In this document: in pieces, positions 52,385 to 63,003 of the stretch | How positions within the stretch are numbered: the first letter of the stretch is position 1 | Layout: the number at the start of each line of letters is the position of its first letter | DNA from: Closterium sp. Naga37s-1 | Lineage: Eukaryota; Streptophyta; Zygnematophyceae; Desmidiales; Closteriaceae | Length of the DNA: 64,000 nucleotides | Direction: 5' to 3' | Assembly (NCBI GenBank): GCA_947471745.1 | Contig: CANJKZ010000952.1 | Location: forward strand, 328,001 to 392,000 | Program-made: the position numbers and the translations under genes | The notes under the pieces: generated by a model | Databases searched by the model: none | The model's input: the letters and a program-made list of their open reading frames with translations, nothing else | What the model was told of the DNA's origin: nothing

Positions 52385-55189
52385 GTTACTATTGCAATTG
52401 AGGAAGAACGGGGAGTGATTAGTCTTGCTGGACGGGGCGTTGTTGTATGCGAATTCCAGCATCGCGAGTGAAGTTTCCCAGTGAGCGGGGTCGGGAAAGT
52501 TCGTGCGGATGAGCTGCTCCATTACCTGATTGGTCTGCTCGGTCTGTCCGTCGGTTTGCGGGTGATAGGCCGATAAGAACTGTAGCTTTGTGCCGTATTG
52601 CACCCACTTCTCCTTCGATGTGAACTTCAGGTCCCTGTCACTGACGATCGATGACGGGATGCCGTGCACTCGCACAACGGTTGAGATGAAGAGGCGTGCA
52701 GTTTCTTTGACTGTGATTGTTGTGCGACATGGTGCGAAGTGCGCCATTTTCGTGAGGCGGTCAACGACGACGAGCACCGCGTCGTTGCCGGACGGGCCAG
52801 CTCGCAGTCCGGTGACGAAATCCATCGTCACTTGTTGCCACGCTCGTTCCGGTGGCTCGAGGGGCTGCAACAATCCAGCTGGACGTTGCCTTGTTGACTT
52901 CATTGCCTGGCACACTCTGCATGAGGACACATAACGCTGCACGCCAGAGGATGAGTCATGCCAATAATACTGTCGATGCAGAATATTCTATATTTTGTCA
53001 ACCCCGATATGTCCGGAGAGGTTGCAGTTGTGGACCTCCTAGATGAGAAGTTCGCGCAACAGGCTATAAGCGGGAACCCAAATCCGGTCGGTTCCGGCTT
53101 TTAGGTAATAATTCCCCTTCTGCATCGTCGCCTGCTGGTGAGTTCCGGTTGTGAAGAACGGGTCTGTTGTGTAGCCGTGTGTGAATAGTCCTGTAAGTAG
53201 CGGGTGCGAATGGGTAATCAGTACTGCAACAGATTGAACTGTTGGGCGGGTCAGGGCGTTAGCGATGTTATTCGCCCCTTTCTTATACGTGATGCGGTAG
53301 GTGAAGTGTGACTCCATGTAGTCGAGCCACCTGATTTGTCGAGGGTTGAGGTTGGGTTGCGCGCGAAGGTACTGTAGTGACTTGTGATCTGTGCGAATAG
53401 TGACATCGGCGCCTGCTAGATAGCAGCGCTAGAGCTTGAACGTGTGTATTATGGCGAGCATCTTCTTGTCGTGTATTATGGCGAGCATCTTCTTGTCGTG
53501 TATTGGGTAGTTGCGCTCGGCTGCATGTAGCTTGCATGACTCGTAAGCGATCGGTTGTAAACCGTTGCCAAAATCTTGGAGGAGTACAGCGCCGATGGCG
53601 AATTCTGAAGTGTCGGTGATGACTTCGAACGGCTTCGATGGGTCGGCGATGGGTAGAACCGGCGGGGACACCAGGAAATGATTTAACTCCTATACGCCGC
53701 CTCTGCCTCCTCCCCCCACACAAAATTGCGATCTTTGTGCAGCAGGTCGGTCAACGGGCCGGTTATCCCCGCCATATTCGGGATAAACTGTTAGACATAA
53801 TTCACGAACCCCAGAAAACTCTTAAGTTCCGTGACAATAGCCGGGGTGTTCCACTCCTGGATGGTCTTGATTATCGCCGGGTCAATTTTAATGCCGTCGC
53901 GGGAGATGACGTGCCCCAAAAACTCCAACTCCTGCTTAAAAAACTCGCACTTCGAACCCTTGGTGATGAGGCGGTTGTCGTGAAGGCGTTTGAACAATGA
54001 GTCGAGGTCGTAGAGGTGTTGGTCGCGTGTCCTACTAAATATCAAAATATCGTCCAAGTAGACGATGACACACTTGTCGAGAAGATCGCAGAACACCATG
54101 TTCATGGTCAGTTGAAAGAGTTTGTGAGGCCGAATGGCATCACGGTGAATCCGTAGCTTCCGTAGCGGGTCCGAAAATCGGTCTTGTGACAATCATCGGC
54201 GAAGACCGTAATCTGGTAGTAACCGCCGCGTAAGTCGATCTTCGAGAAATAGCGAGCGCCACAAAGATGATCGAGGAGGTCGTCGGTGCGTAGGATGGGA
54301 TAGCGAGATTTGATTGTAACCCTGTTGAGCGCACGGTAGTCGATACACATGCGAAGGCCGCCGTCCTTTTTCAGCGTCCACAGGATCGGAGCTGCGAAGG
54401 GGGATGTACTGGGTCTGATGAACTCTTTCTCCAGCAGGCCATCCAGCTGGCTTCGCAATTCCTCGAGTTCAGGCTGAGTCAACGCCAGTTGGTTGCGCGA
54501 CGGGCTCCAGCTGTATCTTGTGGTCCTTGGAGCGTTCGGGTGGTAATCCAGGTGGCAGGTCATCGGGAATATGTCCGGGTATTGACGAATCAACTGCGCC
54601 AGCTCGTCCGGGATAGCCGCAGAGTTTCTCAATGTCGGTTTCATCGGTGTGGGCTGCCAACTCGCGAAACAGGACAACGTACAGCTGCGCACCCCTGTTG
54701 AAATGTCACGTGATCGTGATGGCTTTGATGCATGTGACCTCAATGTCGTTCGAAGTCCACGTGGGCTATTTTAATTAGCCCCTCATGCTTGTTGATGCTG
54801 CATGAGGATGTCGTCCAGTCGATAATCGGGTTGTGTCGTCACAGCCAATCGCGTCCCAGGTTCACGTCGCAGCCGTCCTGTGTTGTCGCGAGGAACTTCA
54901 TGCTGAAGCTGAAATCGTCGCCGCATTCGATCCGCGCTGTCTGTGTTTCTTCCAGTATCGCCAGAGGCGTCCCATCTACGAGGTGAGCGTCGATTTCGGG
55001 CAGGCACCTGTCCAGCTGGAACTTGCATTTTTTTGCTCTCGCCTGATTGAAGAGGCTATGGCTAGCCCCACCATCGACGAACATATTCATTTTTTTCCTT
55101 AACACCGTGCCAACAACCAGCACAGGTTGATTCGCATGATTATCCCCGTTATTCGGCCGAGTGCGATCGGTTGCATGAAACGGAACCAC
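52385..55189 (-). pseudogene. Element N protease-RT-RNase H-integrase, frameshifted
   Basis: The protease segment (55189-54839) has FVDGGASHSLF, where the usual Ser/Thr after the catalytic Asp is Gly. RT (54743-53791) shows [41 protein letters not shown] and the catalytic YLDDILIFS, with frameshifts near 54110-54190. RNase H (53671-53429) contains FEVITDTSEFAIGAVL and a 27-bp tandem duplication giving HDKKMLAII twice. The RNase H end (KKGANNIANAL) and integrase follow, with MDFVTGL, SDRDLKFTS and HPQTDGQTEQ as the D-D-E segments. At least four frame changes make it non-functional. Confidence 0.88.
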
Positions 55190-55248
55190 GACTCAATGGG
55201 GATGTTGGTGTTCGGGCGGTAGGGCACAGTCAGTAAGGGGCCCGTTAA

Positions 55249-56259
55249 TTACTGACTCTTCCCATTTCCCTGCTCCTTCCCGTCGTTCCACTTCCAGGGC
55301 GTTTTGTCGGGGCAATCTCTAGACATGTGTTCCGGCTTCCCGCACTTATAACACGTCTCTCTGAAAGTGGGGTCAGGCGCATGGACTCCGATAATCGTGG
55401 CCCGCTGGGTCTGTCCGCAAAAACGGTTTCCCTCCCGGAAACCTGTCCTCGCCCACTGCATCAACACATCCATGGATTCTGCCAACCGTACAACTTCCAA
55501 GAACGTAGTCGGGCAGCTCCGGCGGACCTCGTACTGTATCTCGTACTTGAGGCCGCTGATATATTTATCCAACCTCTCCCATTCTGCCATTGCTGTGTAG
55601 TCTTGAACAGATGCCAGCTGCAACCAGGCACGCAACTTCATGCGAGCTTGCTTCGAGGTGGATACGTGCTTGAAGCGATCCCGTAAAGCTGCGCCCCACT
55701 CCTTCCACGTACGAATTGTGGCCACACCGAATATTGATGATGCCCTCCCATTTGCCGATGTTGAGGTCCCATCTGCCGCATGTGTTACACATGTCGGAGT
55801 CCCGATATCCAAAGTTCGGCGCCACCATTCAAGCGCTGGGCCTTGCAGAAGAGAAACCGTGTAATTAATACGTGTGCCATCGTTGTTAACGCTCGCAGTA
55901 GTGAAGAAGACTTCAACGCCGAAAAGCCACCCCTTCACTGTAGTGTTCTTGTCCGTAGGATTGAACGAGGGCGGGCTCACAGGTGTAATCTTGATCGTTG
56001 TAACTGCAATTGCTGTCGCCGCTGCGTGTTTCCTATCCTCTTCTTCGAAGCCACGTGTGACCCCTTCCAACGGGTTGCTCACCGCCTGACTGTTGCCTTC
56101 GCCTTCTTCAACGGGCAGCTCCTGACGCGCTTCACCTTGCGTCTGGCGTAGCTCGGAGTTTTCTTCTCGTAACTGCTCTACTTCCATCGTTAGCGCCTTC
56201 ACAGTAGTCTGCATGTCCAACGCTTGCTGCATGAGTCTGTTGAATGCTTCCTGGTGCAT
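55249..56259 (-). CDS. Element N gag with CCHC knuckle
   Basis: Open for 337 codons from the first ATG (56259); the frame is open 21 codons further upstream without ATG. Features: a coiled-coil-like N-terminus rich in Gln/Leu/Glu (MEVEQLREENSELRQTQGE), the gypsy capsid region (VKGWLFGVEVFF, LEWWRRTLD, LRDRFKHVSTSKQARMKL), and the knuckle CYKCGKPEHMSRDC (CX2CX4HX4C) near the end. It binds element RNA in the virus-like particle by analogy with the family. This is the only part of N without a visible lesion. Confidence 0.85.
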   Translation of the reverse strand: MHQEAFNRLMQQALDMQTTVKALTMEVEQLREENSELRQTQGEARQELPVEEGEGNSQAVSNPLEGVTRGFEEEDRKHAAATAIAVTTIKITPVSPPSFNPTDKNTTVKGWLFGVEVFFTTASVNNDGTRINYTVSLLQGPALEWWRRTLDIGTPTCVTHAADGTSTSANGRASSIFGVATIRTWKEWGAALRDRFKHVSTSKQARMKLRAWLQLASVQDYTAMAEWERLDKYISGLKYEIQYEVRRSCPTTFLEVVRLAESMDVLMQWARTGFREGNRFCGQTQRATIIGVHAPDPTFRETCYKCGKPEHMSRDCPDKTPWKWNDGKEQGNGKSQ

Positions 56260-56865
56260 GAGTCGCAAGCTTCGTCTAGTAGGCAGAGGGGTATCCGTGA
56301 CCTTCAGGCAAGTGAAAAACAAGAACTATTGGAGTCGGTCAGGTTTAAGTTAACAAACCTTGCAGCCTACCGTCTTGTAGTCCAAAGTACCAGCCACACC
56401 CGTGCTACTAAACTACCCTAAAAAAGCGGGGTGAACTAGGAAAGTAGATCTGATACCAGGTGTTATGAGTTGTAAAACAGAGTTGCACGGAAAACGAATA
56501 TCGAAGCTGTGACTAATTGAATAGAGAATACAATGAAGGCACGAAATATTAGTGACTACCCTAGCTAGGCAGGAACCTCCGGAATACGAGGTTGGGTGCA
56601 GGTTTGGCGAAGGGAAACCCGAAGGCGACGTGGAGGAGCCTCACAATCGTGGATGTCGTCCGAACGTGCGAAGTTCGAAAGTGTTGGGGTTGTACGCGTA
56701 GCAGTCAACCCCGATAAGGAAAAGGAAATTTCTTACAGTAAAGGTATAATATTTAGATTTTTGTCGGCGAAGTTTTTATGTGAAGTCGACATTTCTGTCC
56801 AGAAACATTGACCAACGTTTTAAGTCATTTCAGCCCCTTCAACTATCTAGACTCCGTCCTTTATC

Positions 56866-57300
56866 CCAACAAGAGAGCTGGGGCGGAGTGCACCCCTGAA
56901 AGATGGGGGGGGCTACTTCACCAATGGTGGAGGTGATGGTGTGGAGGCGGGTCTCGATCTTAGTGAGACTAGTCTCACAGAGATCGATAGTGAGACACAT
57001 GGGGTGCATTGCGAGGAGGGCGTCGCGGGCAAGCGCGAGGCGGTCAGGGAGGCGAGTCGCGATGAGGTGTAGGGTAAGATACATAGGGTGGGGTGGGGTG
57101 GGTGGAGGGTGGGGGTGGGGGGGGGGGTGGGGGGGAGGGGGGGAGGGGGTTGGGGTTGTGCACAGCAAGGTCCTCAATAGTGGAAGCAGCACAGAAGTTG
57201 GCATCAAGCGAGCGCAGATGAGGCATGAGGTCAGCGACTGTGGAGAACGAAGGGAGGTCAGGGAAGAGGAAAGGCATGACAAGGCGGCCTAGAGTAGCAG
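56866..57300 (-). pseudogene. Copia gag fragment O
   Basis: Minus-strand codons PFLFPDLPSFSTVADLMPHL (from about 57277) and, in another frame, RLPDRLALARDALLAMHP and FQGCTPPQL match the gag of L (PYLFPDLAAFATVADLITHL, RLPDSLCSVRDHF, FEGCSTVPLL). A run of G/C repeats (57107-57150) separates the frames. There are no LTRs and no other domains; it abuts the N LTR region. Confidence 0.8.
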
Positions 57301-57789
57301 AGGAGGGGGTGGAATGTTTGAGGGACGAGAAGAGGAAGAAGGAGGATTTGCCGAGGAGAAATGGAAAACGATCCCACCTTCGATGAGCTGAATCTTGGGA
57401 GAATTATGTTTGACGATCCCCGAAGATACCGGCATCCCCACCAGCACAAATTGCCGATTACCTCGACTATCAAGAAGAACCACAGTACATCGAGTTTGAA
57501 CACTTCATCGCATCGCAAACATTGCAAGACAAAGCTGAAACAACTACACCACGTGGTATTTGGAAAATTGTTGCAGCCTACACATGGCCGGCTCCCCCCG
57601 CAACATTCCGAACCGGCAATTACTCACCGAGTCGCGCGAGGTTACAGTCGCCACGGAGTATGGGTTGGTTCTCCTAATTTCACATAACACCAATTTCTTG
57701 GTCCATATAAATAAATCCTCATCGTTGTATCCGGTTCAACCTCCTCTCCATAGCCCAGCTCACGAATTGCAGCATCAAATACACACCAA
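57301..57789 (+). other. Unassigned stretch left of L; weak coding-like frame
   Basis: The plus frame 57414-57665 is open for about 80 codons and includes IADYLDYQEEPQYIEFEHF and RGIWKIVAAYTWPAPP, with ordinary amino-acid composition unlike the repeat-driven frames elsewhere. I recognise no family. It could be an exon of an unrecognised gene or a fragment of another element. DNA right of L (62721 onward) should be contiguous with it before the insertion. Confidence 0.35.
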
Positions 57790-58159
57790 TAGAATATGTG
57801 AAGAATAGAACGAGGAATGATTGCATTGAGCAGAATGAGAAGTACAAGTAGGAAACCCTAAAGTGTTGTACCCCATATTGGCTACCCCACTACACCCTAC
57901 ACAGACTATGTCATATAAGTTTGACACACCCCCATAGGCAAAGTGGGGGAGAACAAGAGGTCACAAGACCAGTCAAGAAAAGCAAAGCAAGCTCAGGGTG
58001 GATCACGACGTCACCACGCATTCTGAGCACAAGCCATAAGGCAGTTCACATGCAGAGTTATATGAAGGAGAACAAATAGTACAGTGATCACAACCTAGCA
58101 AGTGTAAGCATGCAGGTATATGTATAGAGATCACAGTACAAGCAAAGTCAAGAAGTGAG

Positions 58160-61100
58160 CAAGTGAGGCCAAGTAGGCACAAGGCCTAGAACAGTACAGA
58201 AACGCTGATGATCACAAGGCTGAAGTGCCTTGGTGAAGATATCAGCAGTGTTGGCCTGAGTGGCCACGTAAGCAGCAGCAACAGCTCCAGCAGCACCTCC
58301 AGCAGCAACAGCTCCAGCGCCGCCAGCTCCAACTCCCGCAGCACCACCAGCTCCAGCACCTCCAGCAGCTCCAGCTCCAGCAGCACCTCCACCAGCTCCA
58401 GTAGCTCCAGGACCTCCAGTACGAGCACCTCCGGCAGCTCCAGCACCAGCAGGACCTCCAGCAGCTCCAGCTCCAGCAGCACCTCTAGCTCCAGCAGCTC
58501 CTCGCTGGAGTCTCCAGCGGCGAGCAAACCACTCGCGCAGCTGCGGTGGAGAGAGAGGCTCCCGCCGAGACGAGGCACCTGCAGGAACTCCAGCAGACTC
58601 AGCACCCCCAGTCTCAGCAACCGTAGGCTCAGTACCCTCAGGCTCAGCACCCCCAGGCTCAGCACCCCCAGGCTCAGCACCCCCAGGCTCCGCACCCTCA
58701 GACTCAGCAACCCCAGGCTCAGCACCCCCAGACTCCACACGCTCAGGCCCAGCACCCCCAGGCTCCACACGCTCAGGCCCAGCACCCCCAGGCTCCGCAC
58801 GCTCAGGCTCAGCACCTCCAGCAGCACCACCCCCAGGAGCAGCACCATAGTCAACCGCTACCTCGACAGGCTCGACAGCGTCTATCTGAGACACACCTGA
58901 GGGAGCAGGACCTTGAGGGGGGAGGGGGTCTATCGGAGGAGGACCTGGTGCAAGGAAGAGCGGCGGGGGTGGGGGGGAGAGAGGCAGTGGGGTAGGGGAA
59001 GAGACGGTAAAAGGGAACCGACTCATCGAACGTCTGAGAGGGCAGGACACGGCGCGAGGTGGGGTGGTAAAACTGCCAGCCAGGCGCGTCAGGGACAAAG
59101 CCAAGGAAGACGCAGGGAATAGCGCAGGCGGAGAGCTTGTCCGCGGTAGTATCGCAGACAAAGGCACGAGAACCCCAGACCCGGAACACGGACGCATCGC
59201 TAACCTTCCTCGTCCACTGCAGGGTGGGCGAGGTCTCCGGGAAGGAGACACGTGGCCAGAGGTTGAGCTGATGCGCAGCGTATCGGACCGCAAACGGCCA
59301 CAGAAAATGGGGGGCAGCCGCATGGACCATAGAGGTACGAGCGACCTCCATGACTATGCAAACGCGGCGCTCAGCAACCCCATTCTGCTGTGGTGAGGCC
59401 GGGAGCGTGAACGTCTGGCGAATGCCCTCCCCACGACAAAAGTCCCGCAGAAAGTCAGAGGCAAACTCACCACCTCTGTCAGAGTGCAGACGCAGGACGG
59501 AAAAGTCCGTCTCGAACCGCTCGCGGAGCTGGAGACGGGCAGCGTGGATCCAAGGGATAAAAACATCAGGGCCCTCACCCTTGGTGCGCAAGGGGAAGAC
59601 CGTGGTGTAACGCGTGTAGTCGTCAACGACCAGCAAAAAGTACCGCTCGCGGTCCTGTCCACGGATGCGGGCTGGGCCCCACACGTCCATGTGTAGAGTC
59701 TGCAGGGGAGCAGTCGTCGGGGGGAACGAGGAGGAGTGAGGAGCGGCGCGCTGTCGCCCCTCGACACAGGGAAGGCAGGGAGGGGCAGGCGAGGGTGGGA
59801 GAGGAGGCAGATTCTCTGGGAGTCCAGAGACAAGGAGATGTCGGTGCATGCCACGGAGGCGCTGCACCGAGGGGTGACCAAGACGGTGGTGCCAAAGGAC
59901 GGTCTGGTGCGACAAAGCGCGACACGAGCAGGGGGCCGCTAGCTGACCTGACGCAGACGCAGACGCAGCGACCTGAGGGGACACAGTAGTCAGTGTGTAC
60001 AGACTCGAGCCAGGCGCTCGGGTGAACGTGGCCAAGTGCCGACCAGTCTGGGAGCACGTACAGTGGGTCACACGCTGACCTCCAGGAGTGAACTGGTCAA
60101 CCCACACATCCTGGAGGTCAGCTCCACTCACCAAGTTCGTAGAGAACGAGGGGAGGTGAAGACTTGACAGTGAGCCAGACGGGACCGCCGGACACGGCAG
60201 GATTGTGGAGGAGTGCGCAAGGACTGGGCCCCCAGAGGGGTCCGCCAGGGAGACTGCAATCGGCCGACTGAGCGGCGTGAGTGTGGTGCTGTCGCGAAAG
60301 AAAGAGCGGGAAGCACCTGAGTCAAGCGTAAAGGTGTGCAAGGCCTCAGCAGACGCAGTACCAGAGAGAGCAGACTCACCAGCACCTAGAGCAGCAGACT
60401 CACTAGCACCAAGAGCAGTAGCCTCACCAGCACCTAGAGCAGGAGACTCTATACCTGGGTCAGGCGGCACACACAGGTAACAGTCACCCTCAGCACTAAT
60501 AGACACAGCATACATGGCAGCAAGGATAGCATCATAGTCAAGAGCAAAGATATCAACATTCTGCCTAAGCAGATCAGCCCAGCTAGGGAGCTCAGCGGCA
60601 TCAGGAAACTGTGCGCGCCAGGCGTCAGACAGGCAACCGAAACAGCGCTGCGGTGAGTGTGGCAGGCCGCACGTCTCCCCACGGCGCCCGCCGGTGCGGA
60701 GAACGTAAGTGCAGGGACCAGCACCCCCAGACCTCCCACGCCCAGCGTACCACTCACGAAGCTGCTGGGGCGACGGGGTCTCACGGGAACGCGGCTGCTG
60801 CTGGCGCTGGCTACCGCCAAAGCCTCCACGCTGCGCGGCTCCACCCCGACCAGCACCACCGCCGCCGCCACCTCCACCGCCGCTGCTACTGCCTCCACCG
60901 CCGCTGCCGCTGCCTCCACCACCTCCACCGCCGTCACCTACGCCCCCACTCCCGCCACCCTTGCCTCCACCCCCACCCCCTCCTCCTCCTCCACTGCCAC
61001 CACCGCCGCCCCCGCTGTCCCCTCCACCACCCTTGCCCCCCTTGCCCTTGCCGTTGCGGCGCCTCCCACTAGGAGCAGATGAAGCCCCGACCTCCTCGGT

Positions 61101-61826
61101 GCCAACGAGGTCGACAGCAGCAGCAGAAGCATCAGAGGGCAGAAGGGGAACGGTTGAACACCCCTCAAAGAAAGGGGCGCGAGGGTCGCCGCGAGAAGCA
61201 CCTACAGCAACTATACACTTCTCAGCTGCAGTGAGGCACTCCTCTAGCAGGTCGACGGTGATCTCGGTGGGGCAAAGGGAGAGAAAGTGGTCCCTGACTG
61301 AGCAAAGGGAGTCAGGGAGACGGGTGACTAGGTAGAAGAGGGTGATGTACATGGGGGGGGGGGGGTTCTTGGCGAAGAACTCGGAGGGAAGCGCAGCGCG
61401 GTAGCGGGCATCACTAGTGCGGAGGTGAGTAATGAGGTCAGCGACAGTGGCAAAGGCGGCCAGGTCAGGGAACAGGTATGGTAGCATGAGGCGGCTGAGG
61501 GTAGCAGTGGCAGGGGAGGAGTAGCACGCTACGACAGCGTCATACAAAGACTTAGCAGTCTTGTACTGGCCAAATTGCGCGTGCTCAGCAGACGACAGGT
61601 GACTACGAACAGCAAGGCGAGCAACAGCGTCACGAGTAGTCCACTGCGAGCGAACCGTACTGTCAGCAGTGGCAGCAGGTGCAGCAGAGGCGCCGGACGT
61701 GTGATCGAAAAGCGAGACTCCATCCTTAGAGTCGCACTGAAGAAAGAGCTGCAGATCATCTACCCAAACATCGAAGTCAACTGCACGCCACTCAGCATCG
61801 AAGGTAAGAACAATAGGGCCAGCCAT
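58160..61826 (-). pseudogene. Element L gag-protease-integrase, with RNase H tail
   Basis: ATG 61826 opens 991 codons to 58851. Gag has residues 1-250 capsid-like (LTFDAEWRAVDFDVW; TRLPDSLCSVRDHFLSLC), a Gly-rich tract at about 252-345, QQLREWYAGRG, and the C-x13-C-x3-H-x4-C motif at about 372-395. Protease LDSGASRSFF is at 501-510, then pre-integrase HHRLGHPSVQRL. Integrase has MDVWGP, LHSDRGGEFAS and QQNGVAERR. After YRLFPYPTASLP the frame shifts at a G/T-rich run near 58967-58979. The proper frame goes on to a Glu/Pro/Gly repeat linker (GGAEPGGAEPGG) and ends with ATQANTADIFTKALQPCDHQRF. Gag and pol share one frame here, unlike in A. Two residues (DV) are missing from SQDVTFDES. Confidence 0.9.
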
Positions 61827-62540
61827 GGCGGCAGTAGCAGCAGTGGCAGCAGTAGCAGCAGTAGCAGCAGAAGCAGCAGTAGCAGCAGGAGCAGTGCGGG
61901 CAGGGCAGCGCGGCTCAGTAGGGCAGGGTGGCGCGGCTCGGCTGGGCGGCGCGGCTCGGCTGGGCGGCGCGGCTCGGCTGAGCGGCGCGGCTAGGCAGGC
62001 AGGCAGGCGCGCGGGTAGCGCGGGTAGGGCAGGTGCTCACCAGGGGCGGGTAGGTCAGGTGCCCCCGGCGGCAGGTAGGGCAGGCGCGCGACAGGCGCGG
62101 GTAGGGCAGGCGCTCGACGGGCGATGGCAGGGCAGGCGCTTGACGGGCGGCTGCAGGTGCTCGACTGGCGGGTAGGGCCGGCGCTCGACGGGCGGCGGCA
62201 GGGTAGGCGCACGACGGGCGCGTGGGGCAGGGTCGCGACGGCGGCTGCAGGCGCCCGACGGCAGGGCCGCGACGGCAGGGCAGGCGCTCGACGGGCGGCA
62301 GGTAGGGCAGGCGCTCGACGGCGGGTCGGGCAGGCGCGCGACGGCGGCTGCATTAAGGGCAGGCGCTCGATGGCGCGGGTAGGACAGGCGCTCGACGGCG
62401 CACAGCAGGGCAGGCGCAAGGGCGCAGGTGAGGTAGGCGCGAGGCGCGCGACGGGGCAGGCAGGCACGGCAGCGCGCTTCGGGCAGGGCAGGAAAAAAAT
62501 CGTGGTGGGCCCTTAAAAAAAATCGTTCCCACTAGGGAAC
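61827..62540 (-). repeat. Element L leader: CAG/TAG array and GC-rich repeats
   Basis: Next to gag: a cag/tag trinucleotide array (61829-61895). Then gcgcggctcggctgggcg repeats (61925-61990) and a long set of related 20-30-bp units built on gggcaggcgctcgacgggcgg (62020-62470). The arrangement is the same as in A and J but the sequence of the repeats differs. No gene supported. Confidence 0.85.
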
Positions 62541-62720
62541 CTGCTCTGAAACCATGTGAAGAACAGAACGAGGAATGATTGCATTGAGCAGAATGAGAAA
62601 CCCTAAATAGGACAGCACGATACTGACATTGAACAAGAAGGAAACCCTAAAGTGTTGTACCCCATATTGGCTACCCCACTACAGCCTACACAGACTATGT
62701 CATATAAGTTTGACAGAATA

Positions 62721-63003
62721 GACCAATAGAATAGAATTCAAGCTGAACTAAAGGGAACCTTCATCACAAAGGCATTAAAAGAGAACGGGGTGTTCTTTCC
62801 TAACTTCGACTCATCCTCAAACGATGGCGACTCCGATCGCACCTTAAGATAAGAGTTGAGGGGAAACTTGGGGTCAGAATGAGCATGTTCCATAAGGCAC
62901 CAATTTCGGACCTGGGGACTGTTCGACGAATGTGTTTTGGTTGAGTGTGCAACACGACGTCAAAATGTGCGTGCCACGTTACACGAATCGCACATGTCGA
63001 GGC
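62721..63003 (+). other. Unassigned stretch right of L
   Basis: 283 bp of ordinary composition between L and T2. A short plus-strand frame near 62733-62850 includes KGTFITKALKENGVFFPNF and SSNDGDSDRTLR before a stop. No family recognised. Together with 57301-57789 it is the pre-insertion site of L. Confidence 0.35.

Larger units (their letters stand above)
52381..56737 (-). mobile_element. Ty3/gypsy element N (-), 3' end missing
   Basis: The 5' LTR is 56461-56737 (about 277 bp, TGTAAGAAATTT to CTCATAACA on the minus strand; outer end placed by similarity to F). The primer site TGGTATCAGATC is at 56458-56447, two bases from the LTR. Interior order gag, protease, RT, RNase H, integrase identifies Ty3/gypsy. 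The element stops within integrase near 52390, so the integrase C-terminus and 3' LTR are gone. Its LTR family is that of non-coding element F, making N or a relative the likely source of F's enzymes. Confidence 0.88.
57795..62715 (-). mobile_element. Ty1/copia element L (-), RT deleted
   Basis: Bounded by gaata (57790-57794, 62716-62720). The 3' LTR is 57795-57926 (132 bp). The 5' LTR is 62555-62715 (161 bp, with an extra stretch of about 30 bp that repeats aaaccctaaa). The primer site TGGTTTCAGAGCAG (62554-62541) resembles the initiator-Met type with one change. The purine tract abuts the 3' LTR (cacccccatag in plus at 57927). It encodes gag, protease and integrase. RT and most of RNase H are lost by a deletion that joins the Gly/Ala linker to YVATQANTADIFTKAL near 58260. 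Confidence 0.93.
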
